A stretch of 64,000 nucleotides of DNA, from contig CP051142.1 in NCBI GenBank assembly GCA_001592805.2, positions 868,001 to 932,000 of the forward strand. The letters run 5' to 3'. The position numbers and the translations under genes were made by a program. This DNA is from Peltaster fructicola (Eukaryota; Ascomycota; Dothideomycetes). Below the pieces are notes generated by a model. It saw only the letters and a list, made by a program, of their open reading frames with translations. It was not told the origin of the DNA and searched no databases. The stretch's first letter is position 1; every line of letters begins with the position of its first letter. Positions 11,890 through 23,800 of the stretch are shown here, in pieces.

Positions 11890-13577
11890 TCAGCCACTCA
11901 GAACTTCCTCATCGTCATCTGCAAAGGGACTGCGTTCCTTCTGTTGCATGGCATTTGAGACATTGACTGCGGTTCTTGGAACGTCTAGCCGAGTATTGGC
12001 AACGCCGTGACCTGGTGGTTTCCTGTTCTTCCTGCGAGGTGCAGGTACACTGGGTTTCTGCTTGGCGATTTTGGCGGAAACCTCGAGCACTGACAGTGAG
12101 CTCTCAGCAGCGGCATCGAGCGACATTCCAAGCAGCTTCTTGGCCACTGCCTGTTCACCTGGTGCGACCTCAGCTAGCCTCTGTTCAATGATCTCGTCCT
12201 CTGGGTCGTTGTGCTCTCTCAACCAGGGGATTTGCTTACAACGTAGGACTAGTCTCAACACCGTCTCATCCACAGGGGCAAAATGCGCCGATGAGCGGTT
12301 GACAAGCAGGTTCAGCAGTTTCCGGAGTTCCTCGCGCTTGTAGTGACTCCCTTCCCGTGCTAGTTGCGTGTTCTTGAGCAATGGGCATAGCACGCGAAGA
12401 TACGTGTGACGAAGGGCCCGTTGCCCCTCCTGTGTGATGTCCTCAGAAGAGCTCTCCATGTCATAGTTGCCAAGGTCTAGATCGAGTAGATTACGGACGA
12501 TGACGTCCACCAAGACATGCAGGTCGTTTGTATAGAAATACTCGTACGTGGAAGGTGTGGTGAAGAGAAGGTATAAGAGCTTGAGGATCAGCAACTGCGG
12601 GCCTAGTGCTGTCTCTCTGTTGAGTAACAGTATCAAGTTCTCTCCAAATGTGCGGTACTCTGGTCCATGAGCCGATAACAGCTTGAGAATCCGATTTGTA
12701 AGTCCTGGAGTATGAGGTGTGCTTGCGAAGCACATATACTGTTCGTTGAAACTTAGCTGTAAACATTAGCAATGATCGAGGCTGTCGCGAGGCACAAACC
12801 AAGACTCGAATGACTGGGTAATGATATGGATCATCTGCGTCATCAGAAAGCGCTTCTATCAGCTGAAACAGATAGAGTATGAAGTTGTCGCTGACGGTAG
12901 CTATGCCCTGTCAGTACGAGAGCAGTTGATGTCGCCAAAGACAAACCAAGGTCGTTCCGATCGAGCTTACGGATTCGTGACATCTCGAACAGCAGCTCGA
13001 GCAACAATCGATGGAGAGCATTGTCGTCGTTAGGCTTCATCGACACCAGTTCAACAAGACGACTGAAAGCGCCCTCTTCTTGCATTGTCTCGAACACACC
13101 CTCATCACCTCTGCCATCATAAAGGCATATGGCGGCTGCAAGGTGAAGAGTGCTTGCATCGTCGTCCTGCAAGTCTCAGCTCGGTCGTTGCGATATATTG
13201 CAAGACATACTTGCAGTAGGCAGTATAAGAACTGTCGCCTTACATATGCGCGATTGGCAACGAAGACATCGGCTTCTAAGAGCCTGTAGCAGCAGTGAGC
13301 AGTGTCTTGTTCGCTCTGCAGGTACGCTTCTGTAGCATTCTTAGCAGAGCTTGATGTCGCGTGGTCGGACAAAACCGACGTCTATAGGTGGTCGCCAGCA
13401 GCAGATACTGCCGGAGTACATCGTCGATGTCTTCTTCGGTTCGACAGCTTGTTGCTATCACGCTTTCGAGGCCTGATTCCAGTGTCAGGAAGGTCGCGAC
13501 GATCAGGGACGATGTTTCATCTCACGTTGCCAGAAGTCAGACTCCTCGTGTATTTCATTAAGGACGTCATCTTCCAT
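11890..13577 (-). CDS. LDB17: Ldb17 / Dip1 / SPIN90 family actin-regulatory protein
   Basis: This family (fission yeast Dip1, human SPIN90/NCKIPSD) activates Arp2/3 without a pre-existing filament and works in endocytic actin patches. My model has six exons: 13577-13526, 13472-13380, 13329-13211, 13166-12947, 12900-12800 and 12756-11890. The five introns are 43-53 bp and the total is 1452 nt, or 483 residues. The armadillo-like leucine-rich core reads across exons as CLYDGR, LHRLLLELLFEMSRI, DDPYHYPVIRV, LSFNEQYM and FGENLILLLNRE, all conserved in fungal Ldb17. The C-terminus is basic and proline-rich (PSVPAPRRKNRK), a possible SH3-binding tail, followed by an acidic end. The second intron (GTCGGT donor) is the least certain boundary. 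Confidence 0.85.
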
Positions 13578-14017
13578 GCTTTGACCGCCTATTAGAGGTT
13601 CTGCTGCGATGTCGTTGCTATTGAAGGAGCATCATGGTCGCGGCGCGAGTGACGACAGAAGGATTGTGCGTTGTGGGTTGCGTGCAGGTGGAGATTTAGC
13701 GACGTTCGAGGCAAGATGAACAGCAGGCGCTTCGAGTCACTCTCGCATAATCCATTGGAAGAGCATAATCGACTCTTAGGTCTCGAAGTGGACATGTTGG
13801 TAGTAGAATGAAAAGACTACTGTATTATTAGCGATACGAGATATGTTCATGATGACTCGATTGATGCGCTATGCTCCTCGAGCTCCTCAGAGAAGCATCA
13901 CCGACTACTTTGAACAAGTCATATACTTCATGAAGTCGTTACACGAACGCTATGCTCAAGATATTGCTGCTAGCCGACCGACAGCCAAGGAGGAGAAGCC
14001 AAGATGGCACACAGAAC
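13578..14017. other. Intergenic region upstream of LDB17
   Basis: This 440-bp stretch separates the LDB17 start from the MFS transporter stop. A 67-codon minus-strand frame (13592-13795) lies here but has no recognisable content. It probably holds the LDB17 promoter and the 3' UTR of the transporter gene. Confidence 0.4.
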
Positions 14018-15676
14018 TCAGACTGAGCCCGAAGACCATGAAGCCCATCTTCTGAGCTTCTCGTGCATTGGATAATGCAGACAACTTGCCCACGCCATTG
14101 CACAAGCACTGGCCAGAAGAGCAAATCCGCACCAAAGCTGCAGAGGAAGATAGCCAAGGCCGTTTAGACCGATCATCAGACCACCGATGACAGGACCAGC
14201 TAGAGAGAAGGGTGCTGCACAGCCATACATCAAGCCTGTCCACTGGCCAAGCTTTGCTTTTTCTTCTGGATCCTCGCCGAGAATGTCAGCCATTGAGCTC
14301 GGTGGTAGAGCGATGTCTGCACCGGAAATGATGCCGTATATCACCACAAACGAAAGCCCACCGGGCATGTTGTTGACCGTCGACCACATTGCGAGTAGGA
14401 GCAGCGCTGCTGTGGAAGTGACCGCTGCGTGTGTGCGAAGAGCACCGACGAAATTACCAATGTAGAGAATGCCTATGCGTCCAAAGGTTGAGCTTGCATT
14501 CATGATACTCAGCAGCCAAAACGTGCGAATGGCATCGTTGTCAACCTCATGCTTGAGCGTGATGTCCTCTGTGTTCGGGGTCTCGTCCATCCTTCCGAGA
14601 CCAGTATCCGCCGCCCAGTCCTCGAGATTGAAGAAGACGGCATAAAAGCCTGTGAACAAAAGTCCAATGGCGACCACCAGTCCTAGCGACGATCCTCTTC
14701 GGAAGCACTCTCCATCGATGTACGTCCTTGTGCTTGTCCAAGACTTCGGGATTCTGATCACTCGGTCGGGGTTTGGTATGGCTAGAGCAGCTGCTGACAA
14801 GCTAGTGAGTGCTGTTAGAATGCTGACATATCGCTGGGCCGTATGGAAGCCGACAATTGCAATGAGGTGTTTCAGCATCATGGGATAGACGAGCCCTGCA
14901 ATGCTCGCACCACAGGCAACTACTCCCATGAAGAGGACCTTGTACTTGACGAACCATCCGGCGACAACTGTATATTGTCAGTGAGTGTCATAGACATGGA
15001 GAGGTGACGTACTTTGCGAGCTGGGCACAAACATGCAGGCCATGCCGAGTGGCATAAGGATACCCTGAACTGCTAGGAGTGATCCATAACTTGCTGTGAT
15101 CGATCTAATGCTGATCAGGAACGATGCGATTGTGACAAGTAGTCCTCCGATGATGGTAAGCCGGTAGAAGTGTCCAGCATCCAGTACGCGGCCAACGATC
15201 ATGGACAAGCCAAGGACAATGAAACATTGCATGGCACCTATCAGGTTAAGAGTTGCGTTACTTTGCCCTGCTAGGAGATGTTGCTTGTAGTATGACTGGT
15301 AAGTACCATAGGCGTTGACAAGGCCCCACGAGTTGAACATGCTGTGATGATTAGCACGATAACAATGATAGACACCGTTGACATACAGCATGAAGCAGCC
15401 AACTACTGTGAGCGATTGTTGCCACCGAGCAAGACCCAAGTATGCAGCGATCGTGAAACGTGGGCCAGCGATACGTGTAGTGATTCGACTAATGACTGGT
15501 GGATCGGGCGTGTCGCTCTCTCGTCTATACTCTGGTCCAGAGGGCTTCTCGAGTAATTGACTGCACTTCCGACTCGGCGTTGCATGTCTGGACGCATTGG
15601 CTGAATCGAATCGAATGGTCTGGCTGTGTGATCTTGCTGGATCGAGGTTGAGATCTTTCTCTTCGAACGACGACAT
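14018..15676 (-). CDS. Major facilitator superfamily transporter, monocarboxylate-porter-like
   Basis: This is a plasma-membrane-type MFS transporter resembling the fungal monocarboxylate/riboflavin (MCH) group. There are three exons: 15676-15387, 15341-15013 and 14967-14018, 1569 nt or 522 residues. The introns are 15386-15342 (GTATGT, TGCTAAT, CACAG) and 15012-14968 (GTACGT, CTGAC, TACAG), 45 bp each. The first intron happens to be a multiple of three without stops, so the unspliced frame reads through it; splicing restores the family motif FNSWGLVNAYGTYQSYY. About 110 hydrophilic residues precede the first membrane helix, then two hydrophobic halves flank a polar loop around the segment with ETPNTEDITLKHE. 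The GADIALPPSSMADILG and GLMYGCAAPFSLAGPVIGG motifs suit the second half. The substrate cannot be told from sequence. Confidence 0.85.
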
Positions 15677-17272
15677 GCTATGTGGTTCAGGTCTATAAAC
15701 GATCTAAGGACAAGCTGTGTGGGTAAAGAAAGGTCCAGACTGAAGAAAGAACTAGGGAACGGACAAGTAGGAACCACCTGTATATGGGCCATAACATGAG
15801 GTGGCACGGCCTGTGGTGGAAGGGAGCTCGGACTGCGAGTCAAGATCTGCGGCATGATACAGGTGTCTTGGCTCAAATGTCTGTAACATATCTGCGTACA
15901 CGAGAATGTTGCTCAGACTTCCTGGACCCACTCGAAGACATCCGGTGGCTAGGATGCTGTGGATTTGCATCTGTACTGAACGCGAGATGGCTATGTGTCA
16001 GATTGTAGCATTCGTGAGCGTGCTTACGATCTCGTGGATAGCAACGATGAGACGCAGCCACCATTGACACTTCGTCTTGCCTTCGGACAATCGAACGCGC
16101 TCAACCGCTGCTCAACGCTGCGGCCTCAATGGTAGCAGCTTGGCATCCCGATGTGCAGGGACATCTTGTCGCACAGGCTTGTGTACGAAGGCTATGCAGA
16201 TTACGCGTTCGAACGAATGTCTTGGATTGAACTCAAAGCATTCGAGATGATGGAGAAAGTGAAAGGAGATCTGGCGCGCCAACTTTACTGATATGAACGA
16301 TGCAGTTGAATCCTCGCTCGTCATTGGTTGAATGCAGAAGATCTGCAGTGGCCCGCGACTGGCGCTCCCGACGGCTCCTTCGCTCTGCTGTATAGACCAA
16401 GGAGACAATCGAAACATCACAAGCTAATCAACGGTCAAGAAACGCCCAGCGCGCCAGTGGCTATGATCGACATCCAGCCAAGAACCTTTGATGAGACGCT
16501 GTGCTTCGCCTCCAGGTCAGGGAGCGCACCAGATAGCGAATGACATACAACTGCTCTTGGCGGTGTACTTGGCAGACAGCATTCGTGTCATCTTGTTCGT
16601 GCTTGGCTGCTTGGAAGTGCATACCTTCTGAGTCCTGGGCTTGACGAGTTCCTGAAGTCTATCTCGATGACAAGCTCGAGAGATAAGGTGAGGATGTTAT
16701 GGAACCTTGGCAAGATGCGGTGCTGTCTCTTTGTAGCACCCGAGAGCAGCACGTCAGCACACCAACAGATGGCTTGGCCTTTATGCCATGCTGCAACGCT
16801 GCTTGCATGTGCGAGATCTAGAATGTAACACGCCTGCTTATCCTTGTGGTGCTTCATGCAGACCACTCGCGCTCATATCGACGTCATTCATCTGACCGCC
16901 CTCGGGATGGGGAGTGTACAGAATATCTCTTTCTTTGTGGTAGCATGGTTGACCACGACTGCGATGGATGCTACGAGCTGAAACACTGCTGATTGCTAAT
17001 GGCCAGCTACCGAGGACCAAATACCTGCGATTGATGCCTCGCCCTTTGGCCGCGTCTAGAGCCACGCAGACGCCCGCATGGTGCACGTACGATACGGCCT
17101 ACCCTGCGATGCAACACATGGATGAAAGTATCGGGTTGTTCAATTGACAGAAAGTTGTGTACATGAGCTCCATGCTACCCTCAAGGTAAACGCCGCGCTA
17201 AAGCAAGATCCAGACCATCCAGACCGCTATATCATGCATAGTGCTCATGCATAGTGCTCATGCATAATGCCT
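15677..17272. other. 1.6-kb region without a recognised gene
   Basis: Only short frames of up to 157 codons occur here, overlapping on both strands and without recognisable domains. The MFS promoter should lie at the left end. Nothing else stands out except the small repeat at 17232-17270. Confidence 0.4.
17232..17270. repeat. Three copies of a 13-bp tandem repeat
   Basis: The unit TCATGCATAGTGC occurs three times head to tail, the third with one changed base. It ends two bases before the stop codon of the AN1 zinc-finger gene, so it lies in that gene's 3' UTR. Confidence 0.85.
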
Positions 17273-17839
17273 TCAGATGCCCTTGATGGCTACAGTTCGT
17301 TCGCTCTCAAGCTTCTCTTTGTTGCGCTCCTTATCTTGCGCCTTGCAGTCCTCCAGGCCTGTGCAGTTGTGGGACTCCAGCATTCGATGCTTGCCACAGA
17401 AGTGTCCGGTACAGAAACCACAGTCGCCAACGATGCGTTGTGCCGCATCCTTGCAGTCCTTGTGTGTGCAGCGAACCTTTTTCGGTGCACCTCCTCTTAG
17501 GGGCAGAGCTAGGTTGACTGTGCTGTCCTCGGTGATGCTATAGGCAGAGAGTGACTCAGTGAGGAAGGAGAGGTGCTTGCCAGCATGCATAAGCCGGAGC
17601 TCTGTTTCAGACAAGCCTGTTCGAAGGGCGAGGAGTGATCGTAGATTGCCAACTGAGGTCGAACGTGGGATCTTGAGAGAGAATGCTATGGATCGGATCA
17701 GCGCATGCTAAGCCATTCACGATAGGTTGTACTCACTGTTGCCGGACAGATCTTTGACGAAGATGTGCATGGTCTCTTCCGGCTCTGTCGACGTAGCTCG
17801 AGAGCTGCTGGAATTGCTGCCAAAACTGTTGGATCGCAT
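17273..17839 (-). CDS. Ubiquitin-like / AN1-type zinc-finger protein
   Basis: This small protein of 171 residues has a ubiquitin-like N-terminal half and a C-terminal AN1 zinc finger. Exon 1 is 17839-17737, the intron 17736-17686 (51 bp, GTGAGT to CATAG), and exon 2 is 17685-17273; the total is 516 nt. The N-terminal half shows MHIFVKDLSGNT, then SLKIPRSTSVGNL, GLSETELRLMHAGKHL and STVNLALPLRGG, following the ubiquitin fold including a final GG. The AN1 finger has CTHKDC, CGFCTGHFCGKHR and ESHNC, giving the expected Cys/His set. The tail is charged (KERNKEKLESER). AN1 proteins commonly work with Cdc48 and the proteasome in protein quality control, which is the likely area of function. The Ubl-AN1 order recalls ZFAND4-like proteins. 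Confidence 0.85.
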
Positions 17840-18453
17840 GCTGGCTGTGGAAGATATGCGTATGTTATTGACCTGTGAAGAAGACAAGCTTATACAACAG
17901 TGGCCACGGGGGTGTCGACACGTATGATGCTGATGACGAGCGAGGCGGCTTGTATGGCTTGGGTGTCAATGACAACGACAGGGTCTCTCCCGATTGCAGC
18001 CGAGCGAGATATAACAGGAGGGTGATAAGGAGCGCTGGCGAGGAGATGAGGTGGGAAGTGTATGTAGGAAGACAGAAGCAACTGCTGACAAGCAGAAGGT
18101 ATATGTGTGGCCAGAAGCAAATGCTCGCGTGCTTGCGCTTGGTCTGAGTAATGGATGAGGCGGCTACGTGGCGTACCAGCAGATACGGGTCCGGGCCTCT
18201 ATATGTCTCACGTCACTCGCTCAGCTTCAAAGTTGTTCTTTGGTACAGATTCTAAGTCAAGGGTTCGGCCAACTCAGTGGTCGGCACGCTTCGATTCTGT
18301 TCGATGCGATGTTGGTTGCTCGGTATCTCCATCGGCGCTTGCATACAGTAGCCGCTTAGACAATCTCGCAGGCGATCAACACGACACCAGACGCATGCGG
18401 TTCTGTCGATCAGTATTCTTGTACAGATAGAAGCTTATTGGCTGAAAAGGACT
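17840..18453. other. Intergenic region with no gene seen
   Basis: This 614-bp stretch lies between the AN1 gene start and the WD40-cyclophilin stop. Short frames of up to 91 codons have no recognisable content. It should include the AN1 promoter and the cyclophilin 3' UTR. Confidence 0.4.
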
Positions 18454-20364
18454 TCATGACACACTGATGTCGACAATCTTGATATCCTCCACGGGCTTCT
18501 CTTTCCATACTTTAGCATTCTCGATGGTGTGGACGACCTCAGCGCCACGGACACACCGGCCGAAAATCGTGTGCTTGCCGTCAAGCCAGGGCGTCTTCTC
18601 AGTGGTAATGAAGAATTGACTCGCATTGGTGTTGGGACCTGCATTCGCCATAGACACTGTGTATGGCTTGTCGTGCTTAAGCTCTGGCACAAACTCATCC
18701 GCGAACTCTTTACCCCAAATCGACTCGCCGCCAGTGCCGTCGCCTAAAGGATCGCCAGTCTGCACCATAAATTTGCGTATGACTCGATGGAAGATGATGT
18801 TGTTGTAGTAGCCGGATTTCGCGTGAGCGGTGAAGTTCTCAACTGCTTTTGGTGCATATTGAGGAAAGAGTTTGATGTGTATGTCGCCCAGGTTGGTGTG
18901 TATGGTGGCTGAAGTGCCTAGCCGTTCGTTGTTTGCTTGCTCTGCAGCTTGCCTATTCGCAAGGAGATTGCGTGGCTTTTCGTTGTGGATATCGCGATCC
19001 GACTTGGAGATGTCGTCGTCATTCGTGAACATATAGAAGCGAACCTTGCCTGCACCAGTGCATGCGAGCATCGAGTCTCGAGACTCTGCTGCTTGCAGAA
19101 GAGGATTGTCCGAGGCAACCATCTCCACGGTCGTTACGCCTTTCTTGTCTGGTTGTCCTTGATAGATCGCTATGTTCAGAGGTCTGAAAGACTCCTCTCT
19201 TCCAAAGAGCTTGACAAGCCTGTTGGTGACTGTGTTGACGACCTTGACACCAAGTATACTGCCGTAGAGGATGAAATGCCCACTTTCGTCGAAGACTACA
19301 TTCGCCCTATTGCGCGCTGCTGTGTTCTCCAATTCTCGCTCCGAAGCTATGCGTCGTCCGAACTCGGCTGCGTCCAGTGGTTCCTTGGCAAGAGTCCCGG
19401 CCTGTTGCATTTCAGTGACTGTGGCTATGCTTTCATCGTATGTTCGTAAGAGCTTGCCACTCTGGAAGTCGAACAGTCGTATCTTATGATCTGGGAACGA
19501 CAGTGTTGCGAATTGAGCGCCATTGGGTGATAAAGTGATGGAAGAAGGAACAGACTTGGATTTCTTGAAGTCAAAAAGAGACGTTGAGCTCTTTACTTCG
19601 AAGACATTGTCAGGCTTCTCATAAGTGCCCGAGGGCCGCCAATACTCTACCATTCCATTATCGTCTGCCGACACGACGCAGTCGTACACATTGTTGTACA
19701 CCATCGCGGTTACAGGTTTCCTATGCACGCCCTGAAGCACATGCAATGGGCTGGACTCTTCACCACGAGCATCAAAGAGCGCAACGGCGCCATCTCTGTC
19801 ATTAGAGACGGCAACGACAGGAAAGGATGAGCCACTCTTATGCACGAAGCAGACACATCTCGGAGACATCTCTGGCTTCAGCATAGCAAGCAAATCGAAT
19901 GTCACCACATCAAAGATTTTGACTGTGCCATCCACGCCTGCTGAAGCAAAGCTTCTCCCATCTGCACTCACCGAAACGCTGTTGATTTCTCCCTCGTGTG
20001 CCTTGTACTCTTTGACAAACTCTACACCACCGGTAGTCTTTTTCCAGAACTTGATATAGCCGTCTATCGAGCTGGTGATCAGGAAATCGGTATGCGGCGT
20101 AATCGTGCAAAATGCAAGCTGATCCTTGTGCATGAGGGACTTGGAGTAGCGTGAGGCTGAGGGTAGAGCACCAACATACTCTTTTTCGTATGGCAGTCGT
20201 TTTCGTTTCTTTTTAGGCGCATCTGCAGAGGGTAGTGCTGGACCCAGATCATCGTCACTGTCTGAGTCAGGCTCGTTGGCATTGGCGGAGTCGATGCTTC
20301 CTTCCACCTCGCCATGCTTGCGCTTCGTACCACCAACAAGCGAGGGAGCAGCGTCCGTTGCCAT
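18454..20364 (-). CDS. WD40-repeat peptidyl-prolyl cis-trans isomerase (PPWD1-type cyclophilin)
   Basis: This is a single-exon gene of 636 residues starting MATDAAPS. Residues ~80-450 form WD40 repeats ([40 protein letters not shown]). Residues 486-636 are a complete cyclophilin domain. The active-site motif [15 protein letters not shown], the SMANAG segment and the [10 protein letters not shown] segment are all intact, so isomerase activity is expected. Between an acidic N-terminus and the WD repeats is a basic stretch ([14 protein letters not shown]) that looks like a nuclear localisation signal. The human counterpart PPWD1 is a spliceosome-associated cyclophilin, so a nuclear role near pre-mRNA splicing is likely. 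The gene is divergent from the NFX1-type gene. Confidence 0.93.
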   Translation of the reverse strand: MATDAAPSLVGGTKRKHGEVEGSIDSANANEPDSDSDDDLGPALPSADAPKKKRKRLPYEKEYVGALPSASRYSKSLMHKDQLAFCTITPHTDFLITSSIDGYIKFWKKTTGGVEFVKEYKAHEGEINSVSVSADGRSFASAGVDGTVKIFDVVTFDLLAMLKPEMSPRCVCFVHKSGSSFPVVAVSNDRDGAVALFDARGEESSPLHVLQGVHRKPVTAMVYNNVYDCVVSADDNGMVEYWRPSGTYEKPDNVFEVKSSTSLFDFKKSKSVPSSITLSPNGAQFATLSFPDHKIRLFDFQSGKLLRTYDESIATVTEMQQAGTLAKEPLDAAEFGRRIASERELENTAARNRANVVFDESGHFILYGSILGVKVVNTVTNRLVKLFGREESFRPLNIAIYQGQPDKKGVTTVEMVASDNPLLQAAESRDSMLACTGAGKVRFYMFTNDDDISKSDRDIHNEKPRNLLANRQAAEQANNERLGTSATIHTNLGDIHIKLFPQYAPKAVENFTAHAKSGYYNNIIFHRVIRKFMVQTGDPLGDGTGGESIWGKEFADEFVPELKHDKPYTVSMANAGPNTNASQFFITTEKTPWLDGKHTIFGRCVRGAEVVHTIENAKVWKEKPVEDIKIVDISVS

Positions 20365-20886
20365 CTTGTGCTGCGGTTGCGAGAGGTGTGCTGGGAGGAA
20401 GGTATTGATTCGTCACGAGAATTGTTATGGAGCTCCACGCATATAGCTGGACGGAACTACCCGCATAAGTTTCATTGGTGCGTCACAAAATATTCTAGAA
20501 GATCGCGGTTTGGTCATTGTGAGTAAGAGATGCTTCGCCACTGTGTTTCGTGAGTCTCACATAATCGACCCATAGTTCTGTTTGCGACACCTTTGCGTTG
20601 CATTTGTTCGTTCAATCACCTTCGTATCAAAGCTCCTGACATCAACAACTGTCAGGATCACTCGTTCGCCCTTTGCATACACATACCTTGACCTCTAATA
20701 TCATCGATCGTCAGTTTTGACCACCAAGAACGACGACGAGTTGTGTGCTTCGCAACTTGGGCGAGACTATACACGGCTGAACACAGGCCAGTCCTTAGAC
20801 CTAGCACATCGTTGTAGGCAAATCGGTGCAGCCTCTCAACGACTCCATCAGACTTGGTCGTCAGACCACCATCGAGCCCCGTTGAT
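20365..20886. promoter_or_regulatory. Shared upstream region of the WD40-cyclophilin and NFX1-type genes
   Basis: This 522-bp stretch lies between divergent start codons. An in-frame stop at 20815 and the absence of an earlier ATG place the NFX1-type start at 20887. No specific element is recognised. Confidence 0.5.
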
Positions 20887-23800
20887 ATGGAAGGAGTGGT
20901 CGCTACACAGCAAGCACCAACGGCATCAACAGCATCAACACCAACAGATAACCATGGCGCTCGTCGAGGGAACCGGAGACATCGTGGCGGGCACGGTCGA
21001 GGTGGTGCTTTGTCTATGAGACCAGCATCGGTGGCGCCATCATTGTCAGAAAATCCCAGCAGTGCCTCAGAAACGAATCGACCGCCGACAGCTCGAAACG
21101 GAGGGTCGTCACGAGGACGAGGGTCTCGACCAGCAAAGCCTCGGATGGTCAACGGTCGTCAATTCGGTGGCCAACTCACATCCGAGACTGATGCTTCAAG
21201 CCTACAAGCTGATGCAGCAGTTTTCGTCCCTGGACAGTCAGAAACGAGCTCGAAGTCTAACAGACGTCAGCCTCAGCCACGAAAACGCAGAGCATCAAAA
21301 TCGCAAGCGCCTGACATTGCCACACGGACGCACGAGGACATCGACAACAGCCAGTATGAATGCCCGATTTGCACGAGCGAAGTCCAGCGTAACTCCAGAG
21401 TCTGGTCTTGTCATACTTGCTGGACAGTCTTCCACCTAACATGCATCAAGAAGTGGTCGTCAAATCAAGGATCTGCAGCTGCTGAGTCTAACGGCGAGCA
21501 GAGGCAATGGAGGTGTCCTGGTTGCAACCTACCTAAAGACACCCTGCCGACAACGTACACATGCTGGTGTGAGAAGGAAGTTGATCCGAGAGCACCAGCC
21601 GGCTTACCGCCTCACTCCTGCGGACAATCTTGTGGTCGTGAAAGAGTACGAAAGTGTCCACATCCATGTCAGCTCACCTGTCATGCCGGACCCTGCCCAC
21701 CATGCACACACATGGGTCCAACTCAGATGTGCTTCTGTGGCAAGCACGAGACCACGAAGAGATGTTCAGAGACGGACTATCAATCAGGTTGGAGTTGTGG
21801 CGAGCTCTGTGGTGAGCTGATGCCTTGCGGAGAGCACACTTGCCCTAAACCTTGTCATGAAGGACTTTGTGGAGCTTGCGAGGTCCGCATACCAGCGAAG
21901 TGCTATTGTGGGCAGGTTGAGAAAGATGTCATCTGTGCTGAACGTGGCGACGATACAGTGAGTCACCGGATATACACTTCGACTTCTGGTGAGACAGTTG
22001 CCGAGTCCTGGACCGGCATATTCGAATGTGGCAACATTTGCAAGCGCGACTTCGACTGCGGCATGCATCAATGCCAGCAGCCGTGTCACGCACAATCAGA
22101 GCAAGTAGCGCACTGTCCGCGCTCTCCAGATGTGGTCACCTACTGTCCTTGCGGCAAGACATCACTCAGTGAGCTTTCTGCGGCACCAAGGACCTCCTGC
22201 ACTGATAGCATTCCCAGCTGTCAAGAGCCATGCGGTAAGATGCTGGCTTGCGGTCATCTTTGTACCGAAATTTGCCACACCGGTCCTTGTTCTGCATGTC
22301 TGAGAGTCGTCGACATTATCTGTCGTTGCGGGAGAACGACATCGAAGACAATCTGCCATCAAGGCTCGGAGGAGCGTCCTCAGTGCATGCGATTGTGCCG
22401 CGTTAACCTCAACTGTGGCCGTCATGCCTGTGACGAGCGATGTTGCACTGGCGAACGCAAGGCTATCGAGCGTCAGAGCCAGAAGCGCAAACAGCGGCCG
22501 TTGGGCTCTGCAGCTCCTCGACCTATCGATGACGGGTTTGAAGCTGAGCATATCTGTACAAGACAATGCAGTCGACTGCTCAAGTGCGGCAATCACATCT
22601 GCGAAGAGCTCTGCCACAAAGGTCCTTGTGGTTCTTGCAGGGAAGCTATCTTCGATGAGATCGCCTGTCACTGCGGACGAACAGTCCTGCAGCCACCACT
22701 ACCTTGTGGTACCGAGCCACCTCCCTGCAGATATCAATGCGAGCGACTCAAAACTTGTGGCCACCCCCAAGTCCCGCACAACTGCCATGGTAATGATGCA
22801 GCATGTCCCAAATGTCCCTATCTTATGGAGAAGAGATGTATGTGTGGCAAGAAGAGTCTGAAGAACCAACAATGTTGGCTCCAAGACATTCGATGTGGTG
22901 AGATTTGTGGCAAAAAGCTTCGTTGTGGTTCTCACTTCTGTCGAAAACCGTGCCACCGGCCAGGCGATTGTGAAGACAGCAATGGCCAGCAGTGTCGACA
23001 GCCATGTGGCAAAGAGAAGAAGGTTTGCGGCCATCCCGATGATCGACCTTGTCATGCTCCTTTCGCCTGCGAGGAGGACAAACCATGTCAGAGCAAGATC
23101 TTCATCACCTGTGATTGTCAAGCTCAGAAGCAGGAAGCCAAGTGTGGTGCTTCGAAGACCAGCGATGGCAACAATGGCAAGAAGCTGTCATGTAACGAGG
23201 AGTGTGCTCGTCTCGAACGAAACAGAAAGCTCGCTCTCGCACTCAATATTGATCGTACAGCTCACGTTGATGGCGGCGACCATATCCCATACTCTGCGGA
23301 GACCTTGGCCTTCTTTGCCAAGCACGTCAAATGGGCTCAGACTCAGGAGCGCGAATTTCGAGTATTCGCGACTTCAGACGAAGAGAAGAGGATGCGCTTC
23401 AAGCCGATGAAGCAGAGCGAGCGAGCCTTTCTGCATCACCTTGCCGACGACTTTGGTTTCGACAGCGAGAGCATGGATCCTGAGCCTCATCGACATGTCA
23501 TGGTCTGGAAGACTCCTCGGTTCGTGTCTGCGCCGAACAAGACATTGGCCGAAGCACTGCGTATAAGGATGTCGCAGCGTGCAATCGTGTCAAGTGCTCC
23601 CGCTTCTGACAGCGAGAGTGCCAAGCGTGCTGTTCAACGGTCCTCATCTGAGCCGTACAATGGTTACCTGATCACTCGGCCGCGCTTTGGACTCATGATC
23701 GATGAACTTCGATCTGAATTACATAGCGCGCTCCCAGCATCCTTGGGCTTGTCGTTCGATATCGAGTTCCTCCCAAGCGAGGAAGTGGTCATGAAAGCGA

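Noticed and set aside
20658-21152. 164-codon minus-strand frame overlapping the NFX1-type start
   Set aside because: It lies antisense to a real gene and has no recognisable domain.
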